From an uncultured Halieaceae bacterium (GTDB lineage: Bacteria; Pseudomonadota; Gammaproteobacteria; Pseudomonadales; Halieaceae), in the NCBI GenBank assembly GCA_938074135.1, contig CALJFL010000028.1, positions 1 through 64,000 on the forward strand: DNA of 64,000 bases, written 5' to 3'. The notes below the pieces were generated by a model. That model did not search any database. It was given only the letters and a program-made list of their open reading frames with translations, and had not been told where the DNA came from. Every line of letters starts with the position of its first letter. Positions within the stretch are counted from its first letter, which is position 1. Shown piece by piece: positions 27,572-37,376 of this stretch. The position numbers and the translations under genes were made by a program.

Positions 27572-28834
27572 CTAATCCATCAACTTGAAGTTGACGGGCA
27601 CCGGGACAATTAATTGGCCACTATCGTCCTCGTACTCGGCCCACGCTACCGGGTCGATGGTGTCCAGTCCGCGGTTCTTGAAAGCTTTGCGGGCAGCGCG
27701 TATCGCGGCTTCGTCCAGTGTATCGAAGCCAGAGCTACGACCCACGTTGACGGCTACCAAAGAGCCATCGTCAAGCAGTGTCAGGTCCAACTCAAGGTTG
27801 CCTTGCAGGCTTCGTCTCACTGCGGCTTTGGGATATCTTATTTTCTCGGTCACCATGCGCATCACAATATGGTTGAAACTGGCCAGGCGTCGTGAATATT
27901 CGACCACGTCGAGCCGAGCTATCTCGTAAAGCTCAGGCTCTATGATGGCTGCCGATGTCGGCGCCGCCAGGGCCAGTTGTACCGGCTCCAGAGGTAGTTT
28001 TTCCGATGCATTCTTGATCACTTCCGCCGCTGGATCTTCCGCTAGCGACAGCTCCGGCATCGCTATTGCGGCTTCGGGCTGAGGTATGTCAGCAGATGCG
28101 GCCGCATCATCGACCAGGGCCACGGTTGCGGCGGTAGCTGCCGCTGTTTCCATTTGTAGGTCGCCGCCCTCGGCTGGCGCCGTTATTTGTGGCGATTCTT
28201 CCGCAACGGGGGCCAGCCAGGCGGCTACCTGCTCCTCGCGCTCAGGCGACCACTCGTGGGCCTGGTAGGCGGCCAGCAATGAAGCGTCAATATCGGCGGC
28301 TAACAGACTGCCGCGGAACGCTGTGCCGGGGCCGCGTTCTTCAACCCAACCCCGCAAGAGGTAATCGAATACATAGCCGTTATCTGCGCGCGCCAGCTCC
28401 AGACCATTGAGTGATGCGATGGTCTGGTCATCGGCGGTCAAATACAGTTCCAGAGCGTCTCCTGCATACAGGCTGCCCCTGACGTTGGCCATTATCGTCG
28501 CGGCAAAATCAGAGACCTCCGCCGAGGGACCCTCGCCCGAAGCCAGTTCTCCCTGCAAAAGCATGGTCCCGAGCAGGCTGCGAATGCTGGTGCGCCTGGC
28601 CACGATGCGGTATTCCATCAGTTTCGGGCCTGAACTGCCAACGAGATCGTCCGGCCGAGAAACCAGCTTGTCGATATGAAGAGCACCGATGTAGATCTCA
28701 CGGCCGGTTTCCTGGTGTACCGCGAGGCCAATCATGCGCAGATCGGAGCTAACTGCCATCGTTGGTGCAGGCAGTGACAAGAGGGAAAAAGCCCCGGTGC
28801 ATACCAGTGCCAATCTTGCGAAAAAGCGTTTCAT
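27572..28834 (-). CDS. Exported protein: chalcone-isomerase-like domain fused to a TonB C-terminal domain
   Basis: 420 residues from the ATG at 28834, giving a signal peptide that ends near PAPTMA. The N-terminal ~170 residues look like the bacterial chalcone-isomerase-like periplasmic domain (EIYIGALHIDK, LMEYRIVARRTSIRSLLG, ALELYLTADDQTIASLNG, FRGSLLA). A long Ala/Glu/Pro-rich linker follows. The last ~90 residues match the TonB C-terminal domain (RMVTEKIRYPKAAVRRSLQG, then LDLTLLDDGSLVAV and FDTLDEAAIRAARKAF). It has no N-terminal membrane anchor like true TonB, so it is probably a soluble envelope protein. Function unknown. Confidence 0.7.
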   Translation of the reverse strand: MKRFFARLALVCTGAFSLLSLPAPTMAVSSDLRMIGLAVHQETGREIYIGALHIDKLVSRPDDLVGSSGPKLMEYRIVARRTSIRSLLGTMLLQGELASGEGPSAEVSDFAATIMANVRGSLYAGDALELYLTADDQTIASLNGLELARADNGYVFDYLLRGWVEERGPGTAFRGSLLAADIDASLLAAYQAHEWSPEREEQVAAWLAPVAEESPQITAPAEGGDLQMETAAATAATVALVDDAAASADIPQPEAAIAMPELSLAEDPAAEVIKNASEKLPLEPVQLALAAPTSAAIIEPELYEIARLDVVEYSRRLASFNHIVMRMVTEKIRYPKAAVRRSLQGNLELDLTLLDDGSLVAVNVGRSSGFDTLDEAAIRAARKAFKNRGLDTIDPVAWAEYEDDSGQLIVPVPVNFKLMD

Positions 28835-28998
28835 ACCCAACCGTTTTTCATCGTTTATTGTCAGGTATTCAGCTTTGCAGAGAGGTACTTGGGGAGACAA
28901 CAAAAAACCAGAGAAAACCCCAGAAACACAGGTTGCCGGTGCGTTTTAACCAAAAACCTGCGCGATAAACGGCCAAACTGGCAGTCGGTCGCTAAAAT

Positions 28999-30396
28999 TC
29001 AGCCAGTCGGGGGCTTTTCTTCCAGAACAGGAGGTACGTCACCCTCGCCATTGTCGATGACGAGTGCCAGGCGGTCGTTCTCAATATCGTTATGAATGGG
29101 GTCTAATGTGGCCATTTCTTTATTGGCCTTGGCCGACAGCTGCTGGAATCTTTCAACCTTGCCGTGCAGGCCCTGTTTGCCAACCAGTCCCGTGACAGTT
29201 TCGTTGTAGTGATTGCTTGCTGCTTTGAGGGTATTGCCCAGTTTGTGCAGGCGCTCGGCGACGGTACACACCTGATTGTAGATTTCCCCGGCTCGGCCGC
29301 TGATTTCGCGGGCCTCGGTATTGCTTTGTTCCACCATCCACAGGTTTGCCACGGTGCGTAAAATGGGCATTAGTGTGGTGTGTGACACCATTACCACGCC
29401 CTTGTTATAGCCGTAATTAAATAGATCGCGGTTGTGCTTCATCGCCTCTATATAGGCCGGTTCGATAGGCATGAACATGAGCACGAAATCCGGACTGCCC
29501 AGGTTTGGCAGGTTGGCGTAATCCTTTTTAGCGAGATCGTCGATATGATTGCGCACGGCCTGGGCGTGGGCATTCAGTGCCTCGGTTCTCTCACCGTCTG
29601 TCTCGGCGGAGATGGCGCGATCGTAGTCAATTAGTGAGACTTTACTGTCGATAACCAGGTGTTTGCCGTCGGGCAGCTTGATCACGAAATCGGGCAATTT
29701 CCGTTTGCCTTCATCGTCCCTGAATGACGACTGGGCGTCAAAATGATCGCCGGCTTGCAGCCCGGCAAGTTCCAGGGTGCGTTCCAGTTGGGCCTCGCCC
29801 CAGTTGCCCGCTGTCTTTTTGTCGCCCTTCAGTGCCAGTGTCAGGTTGGAGGCCTGGTCGTTCATCTGCAGGCCGATTTCCAGTACTTTCCTGATTTCCG
29901 ATTCAAGGTTGGTGTTACCCTTGATAGCCTCCGAATGGACCTCGTTGACTCGCTTCTGGAAGCCCGAGATCTGCTCTCGAAAAGGCTTTAAAAGTGATTC
30001 CAGTGACTCTTTGCTGGTCGTGGTAAAGCTGCGGCCCTTGTCCTCGAAAATTTTGTTGGCCAGGTTTTCGAATTCGCCCTTCAGGGCTTCCCGGTTTTCG
30101 TTCAGCAAAGCAACCTGCTCGGCATGCTGGCGAGCGCGTTCGCTGAGTTGGGTCTCCAGCCTGCCGACACGGATCTCGGCGCTCTGAGAGGCCTCGCGCA
30201 ATACCTCCCGCTGCTCACACACGGCAGCCAGCTCTTCTTCCAACTGTTGCAGCTGATTACTGGTATCGGCCAGGGCCTGTTGTAGCTGGCCGGTTCGGCG
30301 CAGCCGCAGTAGCCCGCCTATGATCGTGCCGAGTATGATCCCGGCCAGGACAGCCAGGCCCAGCTGGGTGGCCAGTTGTATGTCGATGTCGGTCAT
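28999..30396 (-). CDS. rmuC: DNA recombination protein RmuC homologue
   Basis: 465 residues from the ATG at 30396 with GGGAG upstream. N-terminal membrane anchor at about residues 9-31, then a long coiled coil (about 35-130) and the RmuC nuclease-like domain (WGEAQLERTLELAGLQAGDH, DFVIKLPDGKHLVIDSKVSL, FVLMFMPIEPAYIEA). RmuC limits rearrangements between inverted repeats, probably by acting on DNA secondary structures. It follows gmhB with a gap of about 100 bp in the leftward glyQ-glyS-gmhB series. Confidence 0.93.
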   Translation of the reverse strand: MTDIDIQLATQLGLAVLAGIILGTIIGGLLRLRRTGQLQQALADTSNQLQQLEEELAAVCEQREVLREASQSAEIRVGRLETQLSERARQHAEQVALLNENREALKGEFENLANKIFEDKGRSFTTTSKESLESLLKPFREQISGFQKRVNEVHSEAIKGNTNLESEIRKVLEIGLQMNDQASNLTLALKGDKKTAGNWGEAQLERTLELAGLQAGDHFDAQSSFRDDEGKRKLPDFVIKLPDGKHLVIDSKVSLIDYDRAISAETDGERTEALNAHAQAVRNHIDDLAKKDYANLPNLGSPDFVLMFMPIEPAYIEAMKHNRDLFNYGYNKGVVMVSHTTLMPILRTVANLWMVEQSNTEAREISGRAGEIYNQVCTVAERLHKLGNTLKAASNHYNETVTGLVGKQGLHGKVERFQQLSAKANKEMATLDPIHNDIENDRLALVIDNGEGDVPPVLEEKPPTG

Positions 30397-30492
30397 GGTG
30401 CTCCCGTTTGCGACAGTGTAAAACAATTGGATGCGTCCCGTAGAAATTTGTAGCGATGACCTGTCGCCTGGGCGGACAGGTGCTGGGGATTG

Positions 30493-31053
30493 CTAGTCCT
30501 GCGCGAGGATATAGCGTGCGGCTGCGGCCAGGTCTGGCATGACCGGAACGCTGTCGGGCGCAGGCAGACCGCCCTCGCCCTTGTTGAGCTGGGCCAGAGT
30601 TTTGGCGCCCTTGCCGGTGGTTACCAGGATGGGCCGTGCGCCGCCGGCCACTGCCGCCTGCAAGTCTTTCATACTGTCGCCAACAAAGAAGGCGTTGCTC
30701 ACCGATTGCTGTAACTCTGCTGCGATGGCATCCAGCAAGCCGGTGCGGGGCTTGCGACAATTACAGTTTTCCTCGGGCCGATGCGGACAATAGAAAATAC
30801 CGGCCAGCACGCCCCCGTGCTGCTCGACGCGGTCACAAAGTTCGCCGTGAATGGCCTCGAGGTCGTCGAGGTCGAAGTAGCCCCGTCCCAGTCCACTTTG
30901 GTTGGTTGCTACGGCAATCTGATGGCCGGCAGCAGATAGCTGGGCGATGGCCTCGATACTGCCGGGGATGGGGTGCCAGTCGACCAGGGACCGGATGTAA
31001 TTGTCCGAGTCCTCGTTGATCACGCCGTCGCGGTCGAGGATGATCAGTGCCAT
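30493..31053 (-). CDS. gmhB: D-glycero-beta-D-manno-heptose 1,7-bisphosphate 7-phosphatase
   Basis: 186 residues, HAD phosphatase superfamily. Catalytic motif LDRDGVINEDSDNYI at the N-terminus, the zinc-type loop Cys/His residues in YCPHRPEENCNCRKPRTG, and the late acidic motif FVGDSMKDLQAAVAGG. GmhB removes the C7 phosphate in ADP-heptose synthesis for the lipopolysaccharide core. It lies 3 bp after glyS, the arrangement also seen in Pseudomonas. Confidence 0.93.
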   Translation of the reverse strand: MALIILDRDGVINEDSDNYIRSLVDWHPIPGSIEAIAQLSAAGHQIAVATNQSGLGRGYFDLDDLEAIHGELCDRVEQHGGVLAGIFYCPHRPEENCNCRKPRTGLLDAIAAELQQSVSNAFFVGDSMKDLQAAVAGGARPILVTTGKGAKTLAQLNKGEGGLPAPDSVPVMPDLAAAARYILAQD

Positions 31054-31056
31054 GGG

Positions 31057-33135
31057 TCAGCCAGCGACGGCCAGCTGTGAAATGTCGGCGACCCCGGTAA
31101 ATTGCTGCCGCAAACTGTGTAACAGATTGAGCCGGTTCAGTCGTAAATCGGTGTCCTCGGCGTTGACCATGACACCCTCAAAAAAGGCATCTACCGGCTC
31201 CCGCAGGGCGGCCAGAGAGGCCAGGGCCTGGGTGTACTCGCCCCTGGCCAAATGCCCTCGGGACTCTTCACCCACTGTACCCAGTGCTTCGGAGAGCCTT
31301 TTTTCTTGGGCCTCTTGGAGTAAGTCGGTGCTCACTTCGCCAAAGCTGTGGGAGGCATCCAGTTTACCGAGTATGTTACTGACACGCTTATTGGCGGCTG
31401 CCAGGGCTGATGCCTCCGGCAGCTTGGAGAAGGCGTTGACCGCAAGTACACGGCGCTCGATATCCAGTGGTTGGCTCAGGCCCAGGGCACTGACTGCCCG
31501 GAATGTTTCCACCGCGATACCGTCGTCTTCATAACGGGCGCGAAAGCGCTCCAGCATGTAGGCCAGAACCTGCTCCAGGGTATCGCCGGCGAGGGGGTCG
31601 CCCTGGTATTGATCGATAGCCAGTTGCAGGCAATCGGCGAGATCAAGATCGAGTTCCTGCTCCACCATAATGCGCAGAACTGCCAGTGAGGCACGGCGCA
31701 GGGCGAAGGGATCCTTGGATCCGGTGGGGGGCTGGCCGATGCCGAAGATACCGACCAGGGTGTCCAGTCTGTCAGCCAGGGCCAGGCAGGTAGCAGTCGC
31801 TGATTGTGGCAGCCGGTCGCCAGAGAATTTAGGCCAGTACTGCTGGGCCAGCGCCGCCGCAACCTCAGGGTTCTCGCCATCGTTAAGGGCATAATAAGAC
31901 CCGGCGATACCCTGCATGTCGGAGAATTCCAATACCATATCGCAAACCAGATCGGTCTTGCACAGCAGCCCTGCGCGCTCCGCAAGACCGCGATCGGCGC
32001 CCACCAGGCCGGCCAGCTCGCCTGCCAGCGCTTGCACCCTGTGGGTTTTTTCCAGCAGCGTACCGAGCTGTTTCTGGAACACGATACCGCCCAGTGTCTC
32101 GACGCGTTCGGCCAGCGGTGTCTGCTTGTCCGTATTGTAGAAAAAGGCGGCATCGCTCAATCGCGGTCGGATCACCCGCTCGTTACCCTCGATGACCAGC
32201 TCTGGATTCTCGCTCTCGATGTTGGCCACGGTTATGAAGTTTGGCCGCAACTGGCCGTCGTCATCGACCAGGTGAAAATACTTCTGGTGCTCTTTCATTG
32301 ACGATATCAGCGCCTCCGCCGGCACCGTCAGGAATGTCTCGTCAAAGCTGCCGGTGAGGGCTACCGGCCACTCCACCAGGCCAGTGACCTCGTCGAGCAA
32401 GTCGGGGTCGATCACAGCGCTAGCTCGCAGCGCACTGGCTTCGGTGTCCACCTGCTCGCGAATCATCTCGCGGCGCTGCTCAAAAGAGGCCACGACCCTG
32501 GCGTCAGCTAATGCGCCTACGTAGTCTTCCGGCCGCTCAAGGGTTATGTCACCGGGGCTGTGAAAGCGGTGGCCGCGGCTGACCCGGCCGGCCGGGAGGC
32601 CCAGTACCTGCCCAAAACCTGATTCTTCCCCGATCATTGCCAGCAGCCAGTGTGCAGGTCGAACGAACTCCTCACGACGAGCACCCCAGCGCATGCGCTT
32701 GGCGATGGGCAGGTCGCCCAGGCTCTGCTCAATGATAGCGATCAGACTGTCACTCAGGGCACGGCCAGCCTCGGTCTTGCTGATACCCAGCCTCGGGCCC
32801 TTGTCGGTCTGGATTTCCTGTAATTGTTCCGGCGCCACGCCTTGTTTGCGGGCGAAGCCGTTGGCGGCCGGGGTCCATTCACCATTCTCGTCTCTCGCCC
32901 GGTCGGCCGGTGGCCCCAGTACCTCGATAGTCTTGTCAGGCGAGCGCAGAGTTGTGTTCTCTATCATGACCGCCAGTCGGCGGGGTGTCGCAAACCAGTG
33001 AACTGCACCATGATCCAGCTCTCGTTCGGCCAGTCCAGCGACGATGCCATCGCGAAAAGCCAGTCCCAGCGCTTTCAGCGACTTCGGGGGTAATTCTTCG
33101 GTGCCAAGTTCTACCAGCAGGGTTTCAGTTGTCAT
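31057..33135 (-). CDS. glyS: Glycine--tRNA ligase beta subunit
   Basis: 692 residues, the usual length. It pairs with GlyQ in the bacterial alpha2beta2 enzyme. It begins TTETLLVELGTEELPPKSLK, has the conserved VAEALISSMKEHQKYFHLVD region near residue 265, an HD-like region around 380-460, and the C-terminal DALR-type tRNA-binding domain (DAFFEGVMVNAEDTDLRLNR). It starts 3 bp after the glyQ stop. Confidence 0.97.
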   Translation of the reverse strand: MTTETLLVELGTEELPPKSLKALGLAFRDGIVAGLAERELDHGAVHWFATPRRLAVMIENTTLRSPDKTIEVLGPPADRARDENGEWTPAANGFARKQGVAPEQLQEIQTDKGPRLGISKTEAGRALSDSLIAIIEQSLGDLPIAKRMRWGARREEFVRPAHWLLAMIGEESGFGQVLGLPAGRVSRGHRFHSPGDITLERPEDYVGALADARVVASFEQRREMIREQVDTEASALRASAVIDPDLLDEVTGLVEWPVALTGSFDETFLTVPAEALISSMKEHQKYFHLVDDDGQLRPNFITVANIESENPELVIEGNERVIRPRLSDAAFFYNTDKQTPLAERVETLGGIVFQKQLGTLLEKTHRVQALAGELAGLVGADRGLAERAGLLCKTDLVCDMVLEFSDMQGIAGSYYALNDGENPEVAAALAQQYWPKFSGDRLPQSATATCLALADRLDTLVGIFGIGQPPTGSKDPFALRRASLAVLRIMVEQELDLDLADCLQLAIDQYQGDPLAGDTLEQVLAYMLERFRARYEDDGIAVETFRAVSALGLSQPLDIERRVLAVNAFSKLPEASALAAANKRVSNILGKLDASHSFGEVSTDLLQEAQEKRLSEALGTVGEESRGHLARGEYTQALASLAALREPVDAFFEGVMVNAEDTDLRLNRLNLLHSLRQQFTGVADISQLAVAG

Positions 33136-33138
33136 TGC

Positions 33139-34089
33139 TCAGCTGGCCTCCGCCTGTGTCCTGGCCAGGACCTCGTCGCGCAGAGCCGGCTCGGCCATTG
33201 GGAAACCCAGGGCTGCACGGGCGTCGAAGTAAGCCTGGGCTACGGCCCTGGCCAGCGTTCTTACTCGCAGGATGAAGCGCTGGCGCTCTGTCACCGAAAT
33301 CGCATGTCGGGCATCGAGCAGGTTAAAGGTGTGCGATGCCTTCATCACCATCTCGTAAGCTGGCAAGGGCAGATTTTTCGCCACCAGCCGCATGGCCTCG
33401 CTTTCGCAGTGGTCAAAAAAGCTGAACAACTGCGGCACGTCGGCTTCTTCGAAGTTGTAGCGGGACATTTCCACCTCATTTTGGTGAAACACGTCGCCGT
33501 AGGTCACGTCGCCGCTGGGGCCGCGTGCCCAGATCAGGTCGTAGATGCTGTCCACGCCCTGCAGGTACATGGCGATCCGCTCCAAACCATAGGTGATCTC
33601 GCCGGTGACGGGGTAACACTCCAGGCCGCCAGCTTGCTGGAAGTAGGTAAACTGGGTGACTTCCATGCCATTGAGCCAGACCTCCCAGCCCAAGCCCCAG
33701 GCACCCAGGGTGGGTGACTCCCAGTTGTCTTCCACGAACCGGATATCGTGTACCAGAGGGTCTACGCCCAGCGTGGTCAGTGATTGCAGGTAAAGGTCCT
33801 GAAAGTCATCCGGCGACGGCTTCATGACCACCTGGAACTGGTAGTAGTGCTGTAGGCGATTGGGGTTCTCACCATAACGGCCGTCAGTTGGTCGGCGGCT
33901 GGGTTGCACGTAGGCGGCGTTCCAGTTTTCCGGCCCTAATGCCCGCAGGAAGGTGGCCGGGTGAAAGGTACCGGCGCCAACCTCCATGTCCAGCGGCTGC
34001 AGGACGACACAGCCCTGGTCCGCCCAGAACTGCTGAAGTCTCAGTATAAGCTCCTGAAAAGAAAGCGTTTTTAGCTGTTCGCTGGACAC
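33139..34089 (-). CDS. glyQ: Glycine--tRNA ligase alpha subunit
   Basis: 316 residues, containing the class II catalytic core: [20 protein letters not shown] near the start, [20 protein letters not shown], the motif 2 region [20 protein letters not shown], and [20 protein letters not shown] near motif 3. It catalyses formation of glycyl-adenylate and transfer to tRNA-Gly with GlyS. It is the first gene of the leftward glyQ-glyS-gmhB unit, divergent from the acyltransferase gene across about 100 bp. Confidence 0.97.
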   Translation of the reverse strand: MSSEQLKTLSFQELILRLQQFWADQGCVVLQPLDMEVGAGTFHPATFLRALGPENWNAAYVQPSRRPTDGRYGENPNRLQHYYQFQVVMKPSPDDFQDLYLQSLTTLGVDPLVHDIRFVEDNWESPTLGAWGLGWEVWLNGMEVTQFTYFQQAGGLECYPVTGEITYGLERIAMYLQGVDSIYDLIWARGPSGDVTYGDVFHQNEVEMSRYNFEEADVPQLFSFFDHCESEAMRLVAKNLPLPAYEMVMKASHTFNLLDARHAISVTERQRFILRVRTLARAVAQAYFDARAALGFPMAEPALRDEVLARTQAEAS

Positions 34090-34192
34090 CTGAATCCTTG
34101 TTGATAGCGCAAAAAGGCCGCTATTATACAGTCTCTTTTGGCGGCATAATACGCGCTTTCTGTCTCAGCCTCCGGGAAAGCGACATTCTTCC

Positions 34193-35086
34193 ATGAATAC
34201 TATAAAGGCCGCCCTACTCAAGGCTTTGCTGTGGTTCTGTGCTGCTCTGCCGCTGGCCTGGGCGCGAGCTTTGGGTCGCGGCTGTGCCAGGCTGTACTGG
34301 CCTGTGGGTGGGCGCAGCAGGAAAGTGACGGTGCGCAATATCGAGCTGGCATTCCCCGAGCTTTCGCCTGCCGAGCAGCACGATCTCGCCCGGCGCAGTT
34401 TGTCGGCAACCGGTGAACTGGTTACCGAGATGGGACATGTGTGGTTGCGCAGCTGGCCCTACGTGCAATCACTGATCACCGAGGTCCACGGTGCCGAGCT
34501 GGTTACGGATGCACAGCGCGAAGGCCGCGGGGTGATCGTGCTGGCGCCACATTTGGGCAACTGGGAGATTATTGGCTTGCACCTTGGCCTGTTGGGCAGC
34601 ACGGTATCCTTGTATGAGCCGCCCGCGCTGCCGGCACTGGGACCATTGATCGAGCGCGCCCGACAGCGCAGTGGTGCCACGCTTGTGCCGACCGACAGCA
34701 GAGGGCTGGCGCGCCTGCTCAAAAGCGTAAAGCAGGGCAATATCTCGGGCATATTGCCGGATCAGGCGCCACCGCAGCTCAATGCTGGCGAAAACAGCCC
34801 CTTCATGGGGGTGTCCTGTTTCACCGGCACGCTGGCCAGCAATATGATCCGCCGGACCGGCGCGCTGGCGGTCTTTGGTTTTGCCGAGCGGGTACCCGGG
34901 GGATTCGTGGTGCGCTATCTGCCGGCGGCGGAGGCCATTTACGACGCCGACAACAGCGTGTCGTTAGCGGCATTGAACCGCGGTGTCGAGGCCTGCCTTC
35001 GCCACTGCGTTGCCCAGTACCAATGGGAGTACAAGCGGTTTCGGGTCAGGCCCAGGCAGGGCCCGGGTAATTATGATGGACTCTGA
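34193..35086 (+). CDS. LpxL/HtrB-family lysophospholipid or lipid A acyltransferase
   Basis: 297 residues. An N-terminal hydrophobic stretch anchors it at the inner membrane. The acyltransferase catalytic motif is VLAPHLGNWEIIG near residue 120, and GILPDQAPPQ near 185 is the conserved second motif of the family. Members add secondary acyl chains to lipid A; whether this one does, or acylates another lipid, cannot be told. This position beside glyQ also carries an LpxL-like gene in Pseudomonas. The ATG start is well supported by homology to the beginning of the family. Confidence 0.88.
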   Translation: MNTIKAALLKALLWFCAALPLAWARALGRGCARLYWPVGGRSRKVTVRNIELAFPELSPAEQHDLARRSLSATGELVTEMGHVWLRSWPYVQSLITEVHGAELVTDAQREGRGVIVLAPHLGNWEIIGLHLGLLGSTVSLYEPPALPALGPLIERARQRSGATLVPTDSRGLARLLKSVKQGNISGILPDQAPPQLNAGENSPFMGVSCFTGTLASNMIRRTGALAVFGFAERVPGGFVVRYLPAAEAIYDADNSVSLAALNRGVEACLRHCVAQYQWEYKRFRVRPRQGPGNYDGL

Positions 35087-35122
35087 CGACAAGCGTCGCC
35101 AGCCTCCTGCATGGGAAGCAAT

Positions 35123-35908
35123 ATGATCTACGGTAAGTTAGTGGCTGGCCTGATTGGCTTTCTGCTGGGCGGTGTTTTCGGCCTTATTCTCGGACTGCTC
35201 GTGGGGCACGCTTTTGATCGCGGCCTGCTTAAGACACTGCAGTTTGCATCGCCAGAGAACATCGCGCGCATCAAGACCAGCTTTTTCAATACGACGTTTG
35301 CCCTTTTGGGCCACCTGGCCAAAGCCGACGGCCGGATCTCGCAACAGGAGATTGACCACACCGAGCAGATCTTTACCCAGATGCAGCTGACGCCGGACCA
35401 GCGAGAGAAGGCGATCAACATGTTTCGCCAGGGTGCGGCTGCCGACTTCAGTGTCGAACAGACCGTGGCAGACTTTCTCGCGGTTTGTGGTCCACAGAAA
35501 CAGCTGCAACAGACGATGTTGCTGTTCCTGATATCCATGGCTCTGGCTGACCACCAGATCGAACCGCAGGAGCACGCCGCCCTGCAGCGTATTGCCGGCC
35601 TCATGGGTTTCGGTACCGCCCAGCTCGAACAGTTGTTGCGCATGGCCCAGGCCCAGGAACAGTTCCACGGGCAGTCCAGCTATGGCGCTCAACCCGGCAC
35701 CAGTCTCGAGGACGCGTATGCCGCGCTGGGTGTCAGTGCATCTGTGTCTGACAAGGACCTGAAGCGCGCCTATCGAAAATTAATGAGCGAGAATCATCCG
35801 GATAAACTGATTGCCAAAGGTGTGCCCGAAGACATGATTAAAATCGCGACTGAGAAGTCTCAGGAAATACAGGCCGCCTACGAAATGGTGCGAAAATCGA
35901 GGGGATAG
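35123..35908 (+). CDS. djlA: DnaJ-like co-chaperone DjlA
   Basis: 261 residues from the ATG at 35123, which matches the family start (MIYGKLVAGLIGFLLGG); an in-frame ATG 12 bp earlier is possible. One N-terminal membrane segment (about 4-27), a TerB-like helical domain (about 50-180) with paired acidic helices (AKADGRISQQEI, ALADHQIEPQE), and a C-terminal J domain with the HPD triad in MSENHPDKLIAKG. DjlA stimulates DnaK at the inner membrane. Confidence 0.93.
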   Translation: MIYGKLVAGLIGFLLGGVFGLILGLLVGHAFDRGLLKTLQFASPENIARIKTSFFNTTFALLGHLAKADGRISQQEIDHTEQIFTQMQLTPDQREKAINMFRQGAAADFSVEQTVADFLAVCGPQKQLQQTMLLFLISMALADHQIEPQEHAALQRIAGLMGFGTAQLEQLLRMAQAQEQFHGQSSYGAQPGTSLEDAYAALGVSASVSDKDLKRAYRKLMSENHPDKLIAKGVPEDMIKIATEKSQEIQAAYEMVRKSRG

Positions 35909-35918
35909 GCGCTAGGTC

Positions 35919-37367
35919 TCAATGCCGCCAGAACATGGGCGTAAACAATACCAACAAGGTGAAAACCTCTAGCCGGCCCAGCAGCATGGCGACGCAGAGC
36001 AGGGCTTTCGCCGTGTCCCCGATACTCGCATAATTGCTCGCCACCTTCCCCAGGCCCGGCCCCAGGTTATTGAGGGATGCGGCGACTGCAGAAAACGCGG
36101 TGGTAAAATCCAGCCCGGTAGCCATCAGCAACAGCATGATGACGATAAACACCCATACGTAGACCGCGAAGAAACTCCACACCGCGCTGACGACCGTAGC
36201 CTCCACGCGGCGCTTGCCCACCTTCAACGGGATTACTGCGGCCGGGTGAACCAACTGCTTCAACTCCCGGATACCCTGCTTGTAGATCAGCATCATGCGC
36301 ATGGCCTTGATACCGCCACCGGTGGAGCCGACACAGCCGCCCATAAAAGAGAACATGAGCAGCATAACGGGCAGGAAGGTTGGCCAGGACGCAAAGTCCT
36401 GGGTGGCAAAGCCCGTGGTGGTGGTGATTGATATAGCCTGGAAAATGCCATGCACCACACTGTCGGCCGGCGCCAGGGTGTCGGTGAGAATGAGGTAGGA
36501 ACAGGTGATGGCTACGCAGACCAGCAAGACGCTGGAAAAAAAGCGTGTCTCAGAGTCCTTGCCGTAAGCGTTCAGGGCCCGTTGTCGCCAGGCCATAAAG
36601 TGCAGACCAAAGTTTATTGCCGAGATGCACATGAACAGGCTGCAGATGAGCAAAATTGTGTTGCTCTGGAAGTATCCCATGCTGGCATCGTGGGTGGAGA
36701 AACCGCCGATCGCCACGGTCGAAAAGGCGTGACAGATAGCGTCGAAGCCAGACATGCCGGCAGCGTAGTAAGCGATACCGCAGACGATGGTCAGGGCCAT
36801 GTAAACGGTAAACAGGGCTTTCGCGGTCTCGGTGATTCTTGGGGTCAGTTTGCTGTCCTTCGAGGGTCCCGGCGTCTCTGCACGGTATAGCTGCATGCCG
36901 CCAATACCCAGCATCGGCAGGACCGCGACTGCCACCACGATGATGCCTATTCCTCCCAGCCACTGCAGCATCTGCCGGTACAGCAGTATCGACATCGGCA
37001 GGTCGTCCAGACCTACAATGACGGTTGCGCCGGTGGTCGTAAGCCCTGATATCGATTCGAAGATAGCCTCCACCGGCGACAGCGCGAGGGCATCAGTCAG
37101 GGCAAATGGCAGGGCACCGAAGACACCCAGTACCGTCCAGAAAAGCGAGGTGATCAGGAACCCATCGCGAATTCTCAATTCATGCCGGGAATTACGGACC
37201 GGTAGCCACAGGGTCAAGCCCGACAGAAAGGTGATGGTGAGGGCGGACAGAAAGCCGGTGATCGTGGTGTCATCCTGCAGTACGGCTACCACCAGTGGCA
37301 CCAGCATCGCACTGCTGAACAGCATCAGCAGTAGTCCGAGAATTCGCAGCGAGACTGAGAGGTGCAT
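35919..37367 (-). CDS. trkH: Trk potassium uptake protein TrkH
   Basis: 482 residues, about ten membrane segments. The selectivity-filter loops contain the expected glycines: ISGLTTTGATVI near residue 110, FSTVAIGGFSTHDAS near 220, ITTTTGFATQDF near 315 and AVAASLNNLGPGLG near 430. TrkH is the K+-translocating subunit regulated by TrkA, whose gene lies 9 bp upstream in the same direction. Confidence 0.96.
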   Translation of the reverse strand: MHLSVSLRILGLLLMLFSSAMLVPLVVAVLQDDTTITGFLSALTITFLSGLTLWLPVRNSRHELRIRDGFLITSLFWTVLGVFGALPFALTDALALSPVEAIFESISGLTTTGATVIVGLDDLPMSILLYRQMLQWLGGIGIIVVAVAVLPMLGIGGMQLYRAETPGPSKDSKLTPRITETAKALFTVYMALTIVCGIAYYAAGMSGFDAICHAFSTVAIGGFSTHDASMGYFQSNTILLICSLFMCISAINFGLHFMAWRQRALNAYGKDSETRFFSSVLLVCVAITCSYLILTDTLAPADSVVHGIFQAISITTTTGFATQDFASWPTFLPVMLLMFSFMGGCVGSTGGGIKAMRMMLIYKQGIRELKQLVHPAAVIPLKVGKRRVEATVVSAVWSFFAVYVWVFIVIMLLLMATGLDFTTAFSAVAASLNNLGPGLGKVASNYASIGDTAKALLCVAMLLGRLEVFTLLVLFTPMFWRH

Positions 37368-37376
37368 CGCGCTCCC

